A stretch of 64,000 bases of DNA from Pontederia crassipes (lineage: Eukaryota > Streptophyta > Magnoliopsida > Commelinales > Pontederiaceae), in NCBI GenBank assembly GCA_030549335.1, contig CM060196.1:23766501-23830500 (forward strand), read 5' to 3'. Under the pieces are notes generated by a model, which saw nothing but the letters and a program-made list of their open reading frames with translations, was not told the origin of the DNA and did no database searches. Below, piece after piece: positions 11,097 through 23,000 of the stretch (positions are counted from its first letter, which is position 1; each line of letters begins with the position of its first letter). The position numbers were made by a program, and so were the translations under genes.

Positions 11097-13249
11097 ATGG
11101 CCGTGGCTCCGAAGCTCGCATCCAAACTCCGCCCGCCACACGCCGCCCGATGCCTCTCCTCCGTCGCCCTCGCCGGCGGCAAGGTCTCCTCCGTCGGTCC
11201 TGCCGTCTCCGGGGACGCACCGAGGGGTGCCATCGACCTCGATGACACCGGCCGGCTCTTCGCGTCGGCGTCCACGGGCGCCCTCCTCCGCTCCCTGGCC
11301 ATCCTGCAGGCCATGGCCGTCGGCCCGCTGGTCGACGTCGGGTCGGCCATCATGCGATCGGAGGCAGTTATCGGGAGCCGGCTCGGCCGCGCCGCCGTCC
11401 GGGCCACGGTGCACCGGCAATTCTGCGCCGGGGAGGGTCCGGAGGAGGCGGGGCGGGCCGCGAGGGCGATGTGGGAGGGGCAGGGGCTGCGCGGCATATT
11501 GGACTACGGGATGGAGGACGCCGAGGACGCGGAGGCGTGCAGCCGGAACGTTGCCGGGTTCCGGCAGACGGTGGAGACGGCGGCGTCGCTGCCTCCCGAT
11601 TCCGTAAGCATCTTTCTGAACTCCCAATAGAATCTTGGTCGGAGGGGATCTCTGTGAAAACTCGCCACGTGGTACAAAAAGAGAACCCAAACGTGGGGCT
11701 CTGAGCATTATTTTTTTACGTTTTTTTATGTTCTGGCTTTAACGGCCTTTGGACGTGTGATCATAATTATCCAGAAACGAGAACATTTATTTTTCGTAAC
11801 GCAAATTTAACTCATTTCGTAATTTTCCCCCCAATATGTATCTATGTTTCCTGAGTCGTTTTGTTCCGGTTGTTGCGAAAAATTTACAGGTCAGTGTTTG
11901 TATCAAGATTACTGCACTGTGTCCGATTTCTCTGCTGGAAAGGATCAGCGACCTGCTGCGATGGGAGCACAAGGACGCAATGTTCCACCTCCCATGGAGA
12001 TCGCACTCGTTTCCCGTCCTCTCCACCGGCAGTCCCCTATATTTCACCCAGTCGGCGCCGGACCCCTTGACTCCGGCGGAGGAAGCCGAGCTCCTGCGAG
12101 TTCACGAGAGGCTGTCTGACATCTGCCAGAGGTGTGCGGACGCGGGGGTGCCGCTGCTGATCGACGCCGAGTACGCCTCCGTGCAGCCCGCCATCGACTA
12201 CTTCACCTACGCCGCTGCGCTAAGGTTCAACCGCGGCGAGCGGCCCGTCGTTTTCGGCACGCTGCAAGCTTACTTGAGGGACGCCAAGGAGAGGCTGGCG
12301 GGGGCAGTCGCGGCCGCGGAGCGCGAGGGTATCTGTTTCGGCGTCAAGCTGGTGAGAGGTGCCTACATGTCGAGGGAGGCGCGGGTTGCCGCGTCCCTGG
12401 GCGCGCTGTCGCCGGTTCACCGGAACATCGAGGACACCCACGAGTGCTACAATAGCTCTGCTCTGTTCCTGCTGGAGAAGGTCAGGAGGGGATCTGCCGC
12501 CGTGGTGCTCGCTACGCATAATCTCGAATCTGGTAAGAAGCTTGAACCAATGCTCTCACAACTACAACAGTTCAGAATTATTCTTTTTCTTGACAAATTT
12601 TTGTTCATGATCTGATCTGGACCTTGGGTGCTGCTCACTGTTCATCTGATATGAATTCTGAAATCCAATCAAGCTCAGGATACCTGGACTTATATGTCAC
12701 AAGGAGACATTAAGAAAAAAAGTTATCTGCAAATTGAGAACATGTGTCTCAACAGAATTTGACAGAATGATCAGTTGATCACTGAAGCATGTGTTTCATC
12801 TTGATAGTGATCTCTATATGATTAAACATGGTGGGGGGATTTGTGCAGGGAAACTTGCTGCAGCAAAGGCAGAGGAACTGGGGCTGAGGAAGGAGAGCCA
12901 GAGCCTGCAGTTTGCGCAGCTGATGGGGATGGCAGAGGGGCTGTCCCTGGGGCTGAGGAACGCAGGGTTCCAGGTGAGCAAGTACCTGCCTTTTGGGCCT
13001 GTGCAGCAGGTGGTTCCTTACCTTCTCAGGAGAGCTGAGGAGAACAGGGGGTTCCTCTCCACTGCCACACTCGACAGACGACTCATAAGGTCTGTAGCTG
13101 TAAGACAACAATTCAATGCAAATTGTTACATGTTCATTGCTTGATATCTATTCTGACATGTCACAATGTTTCTGTTCTTTTCTTTCTTAATATTCACTTG
13201 CAGGAAAGAGCTGATGAGGAGGGCAGCTGCTGCATTTGTTGGGAAATAG
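11097..13249 (+). CDS. ProDH: Proline dehydrogenase (mitochondrial), four exons
   Basis: Oxidises proline to pyrroline-5-carboxylate with FAD, passing electrons to the mitochondrial chain; this is the first step of proline breakdown. Exons are 11097-11603, 11890-12532, 12849-13089 and 13204-13249, with GT-AG introns and phases 0, 1 and 2 that join cleanly into 478 residues (Arabidopsis ERD5 has 499). Landmarks seen: ITALCPISLLERISDLLRWE, VPLLIDAE, IDYFTYAAALRFN, QAYLRDAKERL, GVKLVRGAYMSREA, THECYN, VLATHNLESGK, the substrate-site segment YLLRRAEENRG, and the C-terminus MRRAAAAFVGK. The start at 11097 sits in a strong context (CCATGG), follows a TATA box, and gives a basic, Ala/Ser-rich N-terminus (MAVAPKLASKLRPPHAARC) typical of a mitochondrial transit peptide. 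The same frame stays open upstream to an ATG at 10896, which is less likely. Exons 1-2 are very GC-rich, as in monocot genes. The gene looks intact. Confidence 0.93.
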
Positions 13250-14117
13250 GAGCTGAAAGCAGATGCATTGGGGTGTCTTTTAGGCATTTGATGTGCAACT
13301 TCTGTTGCAGGACAGTGATCATTGGTTGTTCAGTAGAACATTGTTATGTACATAGCTCTTATGCTTGACGAAGAAAAGAAATGAACATACTTCCAAATCT
13401 GTTGCATGTCTTCCACCAAAATAGTAATTTATCTTTTTTTTAATCTGCATGACTATGATAACTCGATGACTGCGAAACTGGAATTGCTCATTTAGGTATA
13501 ACTTTTTTTTTTATTTTCCGTTTTCTTCTATCCATAAAATGAAATTTTCGAGATCATATAATAACTTCCATAGAAGATGTTTAGCCCGTCGTGAGACAAT
13601 TTATTGTAATTTGGGATGAGTTTAACCCAATTAACACTGTCAATTTAATTCGAACTCGTTATTTTTTATCGAGTTAGATTTGATCAGAAGCGGATCAAAT
13701 TTGACGCCAGTTATCAATTTACACGGACGGAATTTATGATTGAAATTTTAGGTTAGCAATATCAATAATAATTTAAAATTTGAAAAATAATATGTTTCTT
13801 ATCTGTCATAATATTTTTTAATTAAATTAATTTCTTGAATACCACTACTGATTAATTTAAAATCGAGAAGAAAAAAAAAAACAGAAATGACATTCTCCTA
13901 TTTTGTGGCTATTTAGCACCAAGGGCGGATCCATATACGACTAGAACAAAAGATGGAAAACTCAATCATCTCTAAAAAAAAAATGCAATAATATTGAATA
14001 GAAAATTATCTTACAAATATAGCTTGGCGGGAACAAATACAAGTGACTAGAAAAAGAGAAAAGCATGCACTTTAAGCGAGAAGAAAATTAATCAATTCCC
14101 TCGTGAACGACGAATGA
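13250..14117. other. Intergenic between ProDH and the PPR gene
   Basis: About 0.87 kb. The first 150 bases are probably the ProDH 3' untranslated region. The rest is AT-rich with poly(A/T) runs and no recognisable element or gene. Confidence 0.5.
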
Positions 14118-16187
14118 ATGTCACATCCCCCTGCTCTCGTTCCGTCCCTCCCTCTGAACCCCAAGCGATGCGTCCTCCTCCTCCGATCCCTCACCCGCTC
14201 GCGATCCCTTCGCCCCGGTACTCAACTCCACGCCCTCCTCCTCTCCTCCGGCCTCCTCCTCCCCCCCTCCGTCGACCGCCCCCCTCCTCCCTCCCCTCTC
14301 CTGCTCCTCTCCAAGTTCGCCGCCTTCTACTCCCTTTGCGGTCGACTCCCTTACGCCCGCAGCCTGTTCGACCGAATACCCCACAGGTCGCCCTTCCTCT
14401 GGAACACCCTCATCCGCGGCCACGTCCAGTGCGGCCTCCACGTCGACGCCCTCCGCGCCTTCTCCCGCATGGCGTCCTCCGGCTGCCGCCCCGACAACTT
14501 CACCTTCCCCTTCGCCATCAAGGCCTGCGGGGAGCTCTCGTCCCCGGAGCTCCTGGCTCGAATCCACGCGATGGCCGTTGCGTCCGGGTTCGGTTCCGAC
14601 GAGTACGTGCAGAACTCCTTGATGGCTGCGTACATGGACTGCGGGGAAAGGGGCGCCGCCGCCACGGTATTCGATCGCATGTCTGCCCGCTCTGTTGTTT
14701 CCTGGAATACCATGATCGCCGGATGCTGTCACAACTCGTGCCCGGATCAGGCGTTGATGCTGTTCGACCAAATGATGGACGCTGGTTTGGATATGGATGA
14801 AGCTACTGTTGTTGCAGTGCTTCCTGCCTGCGCCATTCTGAAGGATCTGCTGAGAGGTCGACTGGTGCATGAGCTGGTGGGAGAGAAAGGGCTCGGAGCA
14901 CACGTTCCTGTCAGAAATGCATTGGTCGATATGTATGCTAAATGTGGGAGCTTGGAGGAGGCAAGACGTGTATTTGATGATGGACTTTGTGACAAGGACA
15001 TTATTGCTTGGACTGCAATGATCGGAGGGTATACTTTGCATGGACATGAAATAGAAGCTCTGGTTCTTGCTCGGCAAATGCAGCTCACAGGAATCACACC
15101 CAACTCTGTGACGATGGCTGCATTGCTTGCGTCCTGCGCTGCCTTGCGCTCTATAAAGCTTTGCAACTGTGTCCACGGGTTGTGCATTAAACTCTTGCTT
15201 AAGACAGATATCGTTGTGGAGACTGCACTCATTGATATGTATGCTAAATGCAATCGCATGGACCTCAGCTCAAGAGTGTTCTCTGAGGGTTCGAGAAGAA
15301 CTGCAACATGGAATGCAATTATATCAGGGTTTTCGAGGAATGGAGGAGCAGTTGATGGTATCAAGTATTTCAAGCTTATGCTAGGAGAAGAGGTAAAGCC
15401 AGACTTGGTCACAATTTCAAGCGTCCTCCCAGCATATGCGGATTCAGCAGACTTGCAACTAGCAGATAACATACATTCTTACTTAATCATCACAGGTTTC
15501 ATGGAAAATTTAGAAGTTACGACCGGATTGGTAGATGCATATACAAAGGCTGGTAATCTGGTTGTGGCTTGGGAGCTCTTCCATATCCTGACTGTCAAGG
15601 ACTTTATTTCCTGGAGTACGATAATATCTGGATTTGCAATGCATGGACATGCAAAAACTGCAATTTGGCTCTTCAATAAAATGGTGGAGTCTGGGGTGGC
15701 CCCTAGTGAAGTGACCTTCACATCCCTGTTATATGCTTGTAGTCATGCTGGTCTGGTAAAGGAGGGGTTGAACTTGTTTAATAGAATGATCGATGTGCAT
15801 CACTTGAAACCCATTGCTGAGCATTATTCTTGTGTTATCGACCTTCTTGGCCGAGCTGGGAGGTTGCAGGAAGCATATAACCTGATAAGAGGAATGTCAT
15901 TTGAGCCAGATCACACAACATGGGGTGCTCTTCTTGGTGCCTGTGTTATCCATGAGAATGTGGAACTAGGAGAATTGGCTGCCAAGCATCTCTTTGAGCT
16001 TCAGCCAGATAATAGTGGAAATTATGTGCTTTTAGGCAATATCTATGCTGCAGCTGGGAGATGGGTTGATGTGGAATCTGTAAGAAGCATGATGATGGAA
16101 AGAGGATTGAAGAAAAACTCAGGATGTAGCCTAATTGAGACTACAAATGCAAACACTTTTGGGTTTATTTCCTCTGAAGCAATCTAA
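14118..16187 (+). CDS. Pentatricopeptide repeat protein, PLS class, E subgroup (At5g39350-like)
   Basis: An intact single-exon gene of 689 residues. PPR proteins of this class bind organellar RNA base by base and usually act in RNA editing or processing in mitochondria or chloroplasts. The N-terminus (about 1-75) is rich in Ser, Arg, Leu and Pro, consistent with an organelle-targeting region. From about residue 75 there are successive P, L and S repeats with typical phrases (PFLWNTLIRGH, SVVSWNTMIAGC, NALVDMYAKCGSLEEARRVF, DIIAWTAMIGGYTLHG, VVETALIDMYAKC, ISWSTIISGFAMHG, YSCVIDLLGRAGRLQEAYNL). An E-type end follows (TTWGALLGACVIHENVELGE, GNYVLLGNIYAAAGRW). There is no DYW domain. Several phrases agree from memory with At5g39350 (YVQN...AYM, HELVGEKGLG, IHSYLIITGFM). 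The 5' third is far more GC-rich than the rest. The start is the first in-frame ATG after AT-rich DNA. Its RNA target is unknown. Confidence 0.93.
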   Translation: MSHPPALVPSLPLNPKRCVLLLRSLTRSRSLRPGTQLHALLLSSGLLLPPSVDRPPPPSPLLLLSKFAAFYSLCGRLPYARSLFDRIPHRSPFLWNTLIRGHVQCGLHVDALRAFSRMASSGCRPDNFTFPFAIKACGELSSPELLARIHAMAVASGFGSDEYVQNSLMAAYMDCGERGAAATVFDRMSARSVVSWNTMIAGCCHNSCPDQALMLFDQMMDAGLDMDEATVVAVLPACAILKDLLRGRLVHELVGEKGLGAHVPVRNALVDMYAKCGSLEEARRVFDDGLCDKDIIAWTAMIGGYTLHGHEIEALVLARQMQLTGITPNSVTMAALLASCAALRSIKLCNCVHGLCIKLLLKTDIVVETALIDMYAKCNRMDLSSRVFSEGSRRTATWNAIISGFSRNGGAVDGIKYFKLMLGEEVKPDLVTISSVLPAYADSADLQLADNIHSYLIITGFMENLEVTTGLVDAYTKAGNLVVAWELFHILTVKDFISWSTIISGFAMHGHAKTAIWLFNKMVESGVAPSEVTFTSLLYACSHAGLVKEGLNLFNRMIDVHHLKPIAEHYSCVIDLLGRAGRLQEAYNLIRGMSFEPDHTTWGALLGACVIHENVELGELAAKHLFELQPDNSGNYVLLGNIYAAAGRWVDVESVRSMMMERGLKKNSGCSLIETTNANTFGFISSEAI

Positions 16188-16467
16188 GAATCAAAGAGAT
16201 ATAAAATAATTGCTTGACAGCACAGTGGCTGTTGTCACATGGTATGCAAACATTCTATACTTGTTTCCATAGCCTGCAGAATTTTCTGCTTAAATGCAGT
16301 ACTATCGATATGCATCGGCTGCTAAAATCAATCCAAAAATCAAGGAATACGAATTGCTTGGTAGCATGGTGGCTGTTGTTACATGGTATGCAAAGATTTT
16401 ATACATGTTTGTGTAGCCTGCAGATTTCTACTCCAATGCAGTACTATGGTTATGCATCGACTGACAA
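16180..16467 (+). repeat. Tandem duplication of about 144 bp at the 3' end of the PPR gene
   Basis: Two diverged copies share AATTGCTTG, GGTGGCTGTTGT-like, ACATGGTATGCAAA, AGCCTGCAGA and ATGCAGTACTAT in order, at an offset of about 144 bp. The first copy begins at or just before the PPR stop codon, so both are probably in the 3' untranslated region. Confidence 0.7.
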
Positions 16468-16814
16468 ATTTTTCTTGACCTTTTATTTTGATAACTGAAA
16501 ACATTGCATACTTGATGCATATGAAATATAAATGTTGGATTTACAACAAAAAAATGATATAGGATCTCCAAGAAAAGGATGTAGGAGTTATAAGCTCAAA
16601 CTTTTCTCTTGAGCATATTTTGATACTTGTTTTACATGCAAACCGCATGTATATCATGCATTAGATGTCAAAAGAAACATCAATGCATGAAAGGAGTCAA
16701 CAAAGAATCTACTTTGCAACATATGGGTTATGCAAATATGTAACTGTACAGAGATAAAAGCCATACAAATCATAATACTTTTACCCAACAATAATTCTTG
16801 GGTTTTGATCTGAA
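16468..16814. other. Intergenic, AT-rich
   Basis: About 350 bp between the PPR 3' duplication and the ATPase exon remnant. I see no gene or transposon end here. Confidence 0.4.
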
Positions 16815-17193
16815 GGCTTTTAAATTCTTGAGTTTTCTTTAGTATTTGAATATCGGAGTAACAAACTGCACTGACTGCGAAAGTTTCTATTGCAGCAGCA
16901 GCATCCATTGAGGCAAGAGGAATCTAGTGGATGACAAAAGCATTCTAGTAGAAATTGGTAGGCCAATGATGTTGTAACCAATTGGCCCAATGTAGTACAT
17001 GCTGATTCTCAAGAATGTTTTCCTTGGAAATATATGGCAGTTACCACATCCTCCAAGTTGTTCGTTGCAAAAACAATATCAGTGGTTTCGCTGTTTGTTG
17101 CAGAACCTCTCCAGGCATCCAACACCAGCTGATACAGGTACAGGCGAATCAACAAATCCCATTGGCATCCAATTTCATTGTCGAGTCATGCAT
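16815..17193 (-). pseudogene. Decayed last exon of an HMA5-type copper ATPase
   Basis: On the minus strand this stretch aligns by eye with the last exon of copy A (17427-17843) and copy B (42805-43224). Shared blocks include those encoding the GDGIND region, the AADIVL region, the NYIWALGYN region and the PPWIAGAA region, in the same order. It has many substitutions and small indels and no continuous frame. At its 5' edge the match runs to the CAT followed by CTGCA, the splice-acceptor position used by both intact copies. This argues for duplication of genomic DNA rather than a retrocopy. No other exon was found beside it. It lies about 230 bp downstream of the copy A stop codon, in the same orientation. 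Confidence 0.8.
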
Positions 17194-17426
17194 CTGCAAA
17201 GGCGATGCCAACATTAGTTTCACACACCAGCAATGTTGCTGATGAGCATTTGGCGCTCAAATTATCCATCAAAATCTGGAAGTGAGTGAGCCAAAGACCC
17301 GCATGGAAAACGAAAAGAGAAACAAGAATATTAAGCATCACTTATTCATATATAATTTTATTTTACAACAGACTGGCTACACAGTGCATCAAAGTACAAA
17401 GATCTAAGACATAAATTATATAACCT

Positions 17427-20400
17427 TTATTCAATAGTAAGCTTGCTCATTGGAAATTTAGCTAAACTCTTGGGTCTTCTGTAGTTCTTCAACATTAGAG
17501 AGGAGCAAACTACACTAACCGAAGACGCTGCCATTGCAGCACCAGCAATCCATGGAGGCAAGCGGAATCCTGTGGATGGGAACAGTACTCCAGCAGCAAC
17601 CGGTATGCCAATAATGTTGTAACCCAGTGCCCAGATGTAGTTCATGCGGATTCTAAAGAAAGCTTTCCTGGAGAGATCTATGGCAGTCACCACATCCTCC
17701 AAGTTGCTCCTCACAAGAACAATATCAGCAGCTTCAATTGCAATGTCTGTTCCAGCACCTATGGCCATCCCAACATCAGCAGATACAAGTGCAGGTGAAT
17801 CATTAATTCCGTCTCCAACCATGGCCACTGTTAAGCCAGACATCTGGAATCAAAATGTAGTATATTCATCGTGTACCTCCTTTGAATTAAAAGAAGAAAC
17901 TTTATCCAGTTTTATCAGATTATGTGCTTATGTAAGTCTTTACGTGTGTTCTGAATGTATGATGTAATAATCTCATTTATTCTCGTATGTTCAATATGCA
18001 ATGGGAACAAAAACGAATCCACCGATGTTTTCTTTTTGAAGAGGAAATATCCACTTGTGTAGTCAATGGATTATGAGATTTAAAATTAGTTTATGTTCGT
18101 GAATCTATATCCTCGTGAGTAGGGAAGAAAAACCTACTTGCTTAAAACATGGAAAATAACATATACCTGTAGTTCTTGTACTTTTTTTGCCTTTCCATCG
18201 GGCTTTGCCTCAGCAAAAACTGTGTCGATTCCAACTTCTTTTGCAATCGCATTTGCAGTCCCCCCATTATCGCCTGTTACCATAATAGTTTTCACCTTCA
18301 TGGACTGTAGAAGAGATATGACTTCTCGGGCACCAGGTTTCAGGGAGTCAGATATAGCTATTATTCCAGTAACTTCTCTATTAATTGAAACAATTATTCC
18401 TGTTTGTGCCAGTTTTTCTGTTTCTGCAATAATATCAGAGACTTCATCTGTGATACTAATGCCTGAATCTAACATCAATCTCTTGTTTCCAATGATGACT
18501 TCCTTGTTTCTTACTAGGGCTTTGACACCATGGCCAGATATAGAGGTGAAACCGTGTGCTTCTGGCAATATAAAATTTCGTTCTGTGTTGAACTGTTTGG
18601 CATATTCAACTGTAGCCTTTGCTAGAGGATGCTCACTGTTTACCTGTTAAGAATGCAGCACATTGCAACACAATGAGATGTACTGCTAGTATATCAATTA
18701 AAATTCTGATTTCCCTTGAAAGTCAATAATAAATTGAAAACCTCCCTCAGAAGAAAAAAAGAAAAGACAGCAGGATATGAGTAAAGAGAGCCTCTGAAAA
18801 TAAGCTGAGTAAAGATCTTAAAACAGGAAGCCTACTTCAGCAGCAGCAACATAGCAATAGAAGTCCAACAGCATCATATTCTTCACAAGTTTTGTGCTAA
18901 CAACAACAGGTCTTCCCATTGTCAATGTGCCGGTCTTGTCGAACACAACACAGTTCACCTACAAATAGTTATATTCAGGTATGAGTATAAATTCCTGACA
19001 GAAAAGTAAAACCAAGAAAGATGCCCACTTTAATATTTCAATCTGTTTGTTATTTTACGAGGTAGTATTTTTTGTATTTTCAAATCATAATGGAAAATTA
19101 AGTGCATTTGTGTTATGTGCTCTCTCGTTTCGTTGCTATTTTATGATGGATGCTTATGGTTTGAAACGTGCAATTTATGTGACATCATTGAAACAAACAT
19201 TGCTGGTAAATGTAGTAGTCACAGAGACAATCAGAACTAGTCGATGTATCCAGTATACATACCCTGTGAGCACTCTCCAGTGCTTGCCCTCCCTTAATCA
19301 GCACACCTTGAGAGGCTCCTACACCAGTTCCAACCATCACAGCTGTAGGAGTTGCAAGCCCAAGGGCACATGGACAGGCTATCACCATGACTGATATGCC
19401 AAACTGCAGGGCCAGTTCAAAGCTATCCATGGAAGCTGGCAGCCAAGATTTTGGGTAGCAGTCAAACTTTCCAGCTAGAAACCATGTGAGCCAAGTAACC
19501 AATGCAACAAGGATAACCTGAAGATGCAAAGAACAGGATTCAAATGTCGTTTCATAAAAGCATTATCTGGATGTATATGACTGGGAAGTGATTTGATTCA
19601 ACTTACAAAGGGTACAAAAAACTTGGAAATCCGGTCTGCGAATTTCTGCACAGGAGCTTTTGCCATTTGCGCAGATTCGACAAGGCGAACAATCTGAGCA
19701 AGGGCGCTTTCTGATCCGACGCGCGTCGCTCGGACATACAGAACACCATGCTCATTGACAGTTCCTCCTATGACAGCATCACCCTTTCTTTTTGCAACAG
19801 GTAGTGATTCCCCGGTAATCATGCTCTCGTTGACATGGCTCTGCCCCCATACAACGAACCCATCGCAAGCCACCTTCCCTCCGGGCATCACCTTGATCAC
19901 GTCTTTCTTCTGAATCAGGCGGCTGTCGATTTCTCTTTCACCACTCACATTTCCTTGTCTGTCATAGCTTAACAGGATTGCAGTCTCAGGTGCCAGATCC
20001 ATGAGCTTGGAGATGGCTTCAGATGTCTTCCCTTTGGCCAACACCTCAAGATACTTCCCAAGAAGGATAAACGAGATGAGCATTGAGCTAGTCTCAAAGA
20101 AATCCATGGGCTCGAAAACTTTCGAAGTTGCGGCTCTGAGCACAGAGTAAACCGAGTACCAGTATGCAGCATTTGTTCCGAGGGTGATCAAGACATCCAT
20201 GTTTGCAGACCTATGCTTCAAGGCTTTGTACGTGCCTGAGTAAAATCTCTTCCCTATGATGAATTGCACAGGAGTTGACAATATCCATCTGAGCAGTGCT
20301 CCGATGCTCAACATGTTCACTGCCTTCTTATCTAGTCCCCGTCTGATGGGTGGGATGTACATCAACACCATGGAAGTCAGAAATACTGGTACGGTGAAAA

Positions 20401-21443
20401 CCAAACTCCAAAGGAAGGTTTTCTGATACTGATCAATCTCTCTGTGCTTGTGAAGCTCCCTTCCTCTTCCCTCTGGATACAACGATGCTTTGAGATGTCC
20501 GAAGGAGGCCGACTGGATTATTTCAATTAAGTTCCTTGGACCAGCTTGATCCGGTTTGTAAGAAACAGTAACCTTCCCGACTGCAGCGTCAATGTACACA
20601 TCGTCTACACCAGGGAGTAATTGAAGAGCATTCTGAACTGCGTCCATGTACTCTTCCAGCGCCCCATCAACTTTGAGCTCTATTCTGTCCTCATCTTGGC
20701 CTGTGGCAATAAGCAGGGCTTCAAAACCGGCATCGTCGACTGCTTGCATAATTTCACTGGCAGTTAGCACTCGGGGGTCGTACCGAACCTCGGCCTCCTC
20801 GGTCGCTAAGGCTACTGAAGCCTTCTGCACACCTCGGACAGCTCGTAGAGAAGACTCAACGGTAGATGAGCAAGCAGTGCAGGTCATCCCATTTATGTGC
20901 AGCCTGCAGACGAGCGTGGTATTTTCTTCCATCGCCAGTTTATACAGCGCTGCTTCGAAGCCAACATCTTCAATTGCTTCTCTAATTGTCTCTTCCTGCA
21001 AGAGAATGCGACCATGAGATCACTGATTCACAGAGGTCATACTGATACGTAACACATAAAGCTCCGTGTGGTGCAGCCTGCAAACTATATATAGCAAAAT
21101 GGCTGAAGAATAGACATGGACTCACTGTTACGAAGGCCGGATAGAAGACGACATGTGCATGGTCATTGAGCACGTCCACGGAAACTTCATGAACCCCCGG
21201 TAGCCGCTTGACTGATTTCTCCACTGATCCTGCACAACCGTCACAGGCCATACCAACCACCAAGAACTGCGCCACCTTCTTCTTCTTCCTCGCCTCGTCT
21301 TGTTCAGGAGTTGCATCTCCAGGTTGTGCAGCCGCTCTCCTGGGCATTGACGGGCAGTGCGGTCTCGGCGATAGGCTCGGCCGGGAGAAGCAGGCCTCGC
21401 CGCCGAAGCACGTCGACGACATCAGGAGCTGCGCCTTGTCCAT
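17427..21443 (-). CDS. HMA5: HMA5-type P1B copper-transporting ATPase, copy A
   Basis: Pumps copper(I) across membranes at the cost of ATP; HMA5 relatives act in copper detoxification and root-to-shoot loading. Six exons on the minus strand: 21126-21443, 19607-20995, 19263-19517, 18836-18958, 18167-18643 and 17427-17843. All introns are GT-AG and phase 0, giving 992 residues (AtHMA5 has 995). Motifs: first metal-binding domain GMACDGC at 64-70, second GMTCTAC at 142-148, a third degenerate HMA fold, actuator TGES, CPC at 617-619 in a membrane segment, DKTGT at 661-665, SEHPL with the HP at 700-701, TGDN at 818-821 and GDGINDSP from 864, then NYIWALGYN and MAASS in the last membrane helices. 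The start at 21443 aligns with copy B (LLMS..CFG..E). An in-frame ATG at 21461 would add six residues. Exon 2 is more GC-rich than in copy B. The gene looks intact. Confidence 0.94.
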
Positions 21444-21602
21444 AGGCACGTCTTGCACCACCCTTCACGTCTATTCCTCCTTTTTCTTTTCTTCTACTTT
21501 TTGCAGTACCGCTCTCTATGGTCTGGCCCCAGACACACAATAAGCGTGCGCCGGTCAGGAAGATTCTTCACAAAGTATGCACCCTTAATTACCCGCCCTC
21601 TC

Positions 21603-21611
21603 CTATTTATA
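21603..21611 (-). promoter_or_regulatory. TATA box of ATPase copy A
   Basis: On the minus strand the sequence reads TATAAATAG, about 160 bp upstream of the start codon at 21443. It is the clearest TATA match in that interval. Confidence 0.5.
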
Positions 21612-22007
21612 CTAAATCTCAATCTATATATACAGTCTACTTTGAGTTTCCTGATTTATGTGGACATGATCTTTGAATGAATTAACTGAAATCAACGAGC
21701 ATTCAAATAGATCATACACGTTAGTTGGAATATCCAATAAGAAATTAAACACCAATAGAGTGGAAAGTCTGATTACAATGCACGAGTTTGGTCGTATGGA
21801 GTTTGACGTAAAAGTCGGTGTTTTCTTAAATATATCATTAATCAAAGTTCTTGCAACTTGCTGACCGAATGGATTCTGAGTGCAGCAGGATAAGATCATT
21901 ATGAAGCGCACCAATGAGCTTTTTGTGCAGGGTTGCAGTCTCAAAAGCTTTTGGCACAAGGGGTCCGCAGGAACTCGAGTGCAATGAAGAAGAGTTTCAT
22001 TAATAGG
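21612..22007. other. Upstream region of ATPase copy A
   Basis: About 400 bp of AT-rich DNA with no recognised coding sequence. Presumably the proximal promoter of the minus-strand ATPase. Confidence 0.4.
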
Positions 22008-22173
22008 GATTAATGTACCTTCAAAACATTTTCAACGTTTGATATCCACTGATCAACGGTTGAAATAATTGATATTTTTTTATGATGAAATTTAATCACT
22101 TTTGATCAGATCAATAATTGAGATGTACTCAACATTCTTTTAGAATGGAAAATACTTTGGAGGTACATTAATC
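22008..22173. mobile_element. Small MITE-like inverted-repeat element (166 bp)
   Basis: The ends form a terminal inverted repeat of about 25 bp: GATTAATGTACCTTCAAAAC at the left and, on the opposite strand, GATTAATGTACCTCCAAAGT at the right, each followed by ATTTTC. There is no coding capacity. No clear target duplication was seen, so the superfamily is not assigned. Confidence 0.65.
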
Positions 22174-22999
22174 GCGCTTCATAATAATAATTGTCAACTA
22201 TACTTGGAAGTATGAATTTCTGCCACTAACAAATTAGAAAACTTCATCTTAAAGTCCATAAGTTTATTTGGTCATATTATTTTATTATTTTTATTATATT
22301 ACGACGATAATGTAATCGAGAAATTCACTATCACCTTTAGGGGAATAACAAGCGTAAAAAAATTGAAACTTTGATAATAGTTTGATTATAAATTAAAGTT
22401 AGAAGAAAATATAGATATTGATTTAAAGTTGGAGATTGGAGATCGATGGTACAGGAAAGGAATATTTGTTGCAAAGCCAATGAGAGAATTCTGATTCCTG
22501 CAAGGACATGCCAGTGATACCGTGATAGGTGGAGTAACGATACGGTGTGATGATGCTGGCTCAAAATGTTTGACTTGCACTAGGGATTCATCTAATTAAC
22601 TTTTTATTGTGAACAAACGCATTATAGTAAGGATGTAACATTGTCATTTCATCTATATCCAAAATTTTTAACTTATGCGTTAATTAAAGTTTTATTTCCT
22701 TTTATATTAATTATATTAGTAATAAATAATTTTGGTTGATTGATCTTAGTAAATAATTTAATTATAATCGAAACATCGTATAGTGTCTTAGAGAGAGGAT
22801 CTTGCCACTTGACTTTTGAAGGCTTTGCATTCGGTTATCCTTTTAAAAATCATTAAAAACCTAATCTAATAACGACATTATGAATCATAACGATGTGATT
22901 TCAAATCAGCAAGGCCGTTTGGAGCATTTCCTAATAGGGGACAAATAACACGCGAATTAGAAAAGGTTACTTCTTTTTTTCTCTCCACCATCACAAGAG

Positions 23000-23000
<1 letters not shown>
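22174..23000. other. Intergenic, AT-rich
   Basis: No gene, RNA or transposon end recognised. Confidence 0.4.

Noticed and set aside
11031-11708. 225-residue open frame on the minus strand across ProDH exon 1
   Set aside because: It is an antisense shadow of a GC-rich exon with strong homology on the plus strand, and has no family features of its own.
14121-15176. 351-residue open frame on the minus strand across the PPR gene
   Set aside because: Antisense shadow of the PPR coding region. Its composition (Gly/Glu-rich) follows from the complementary strand.
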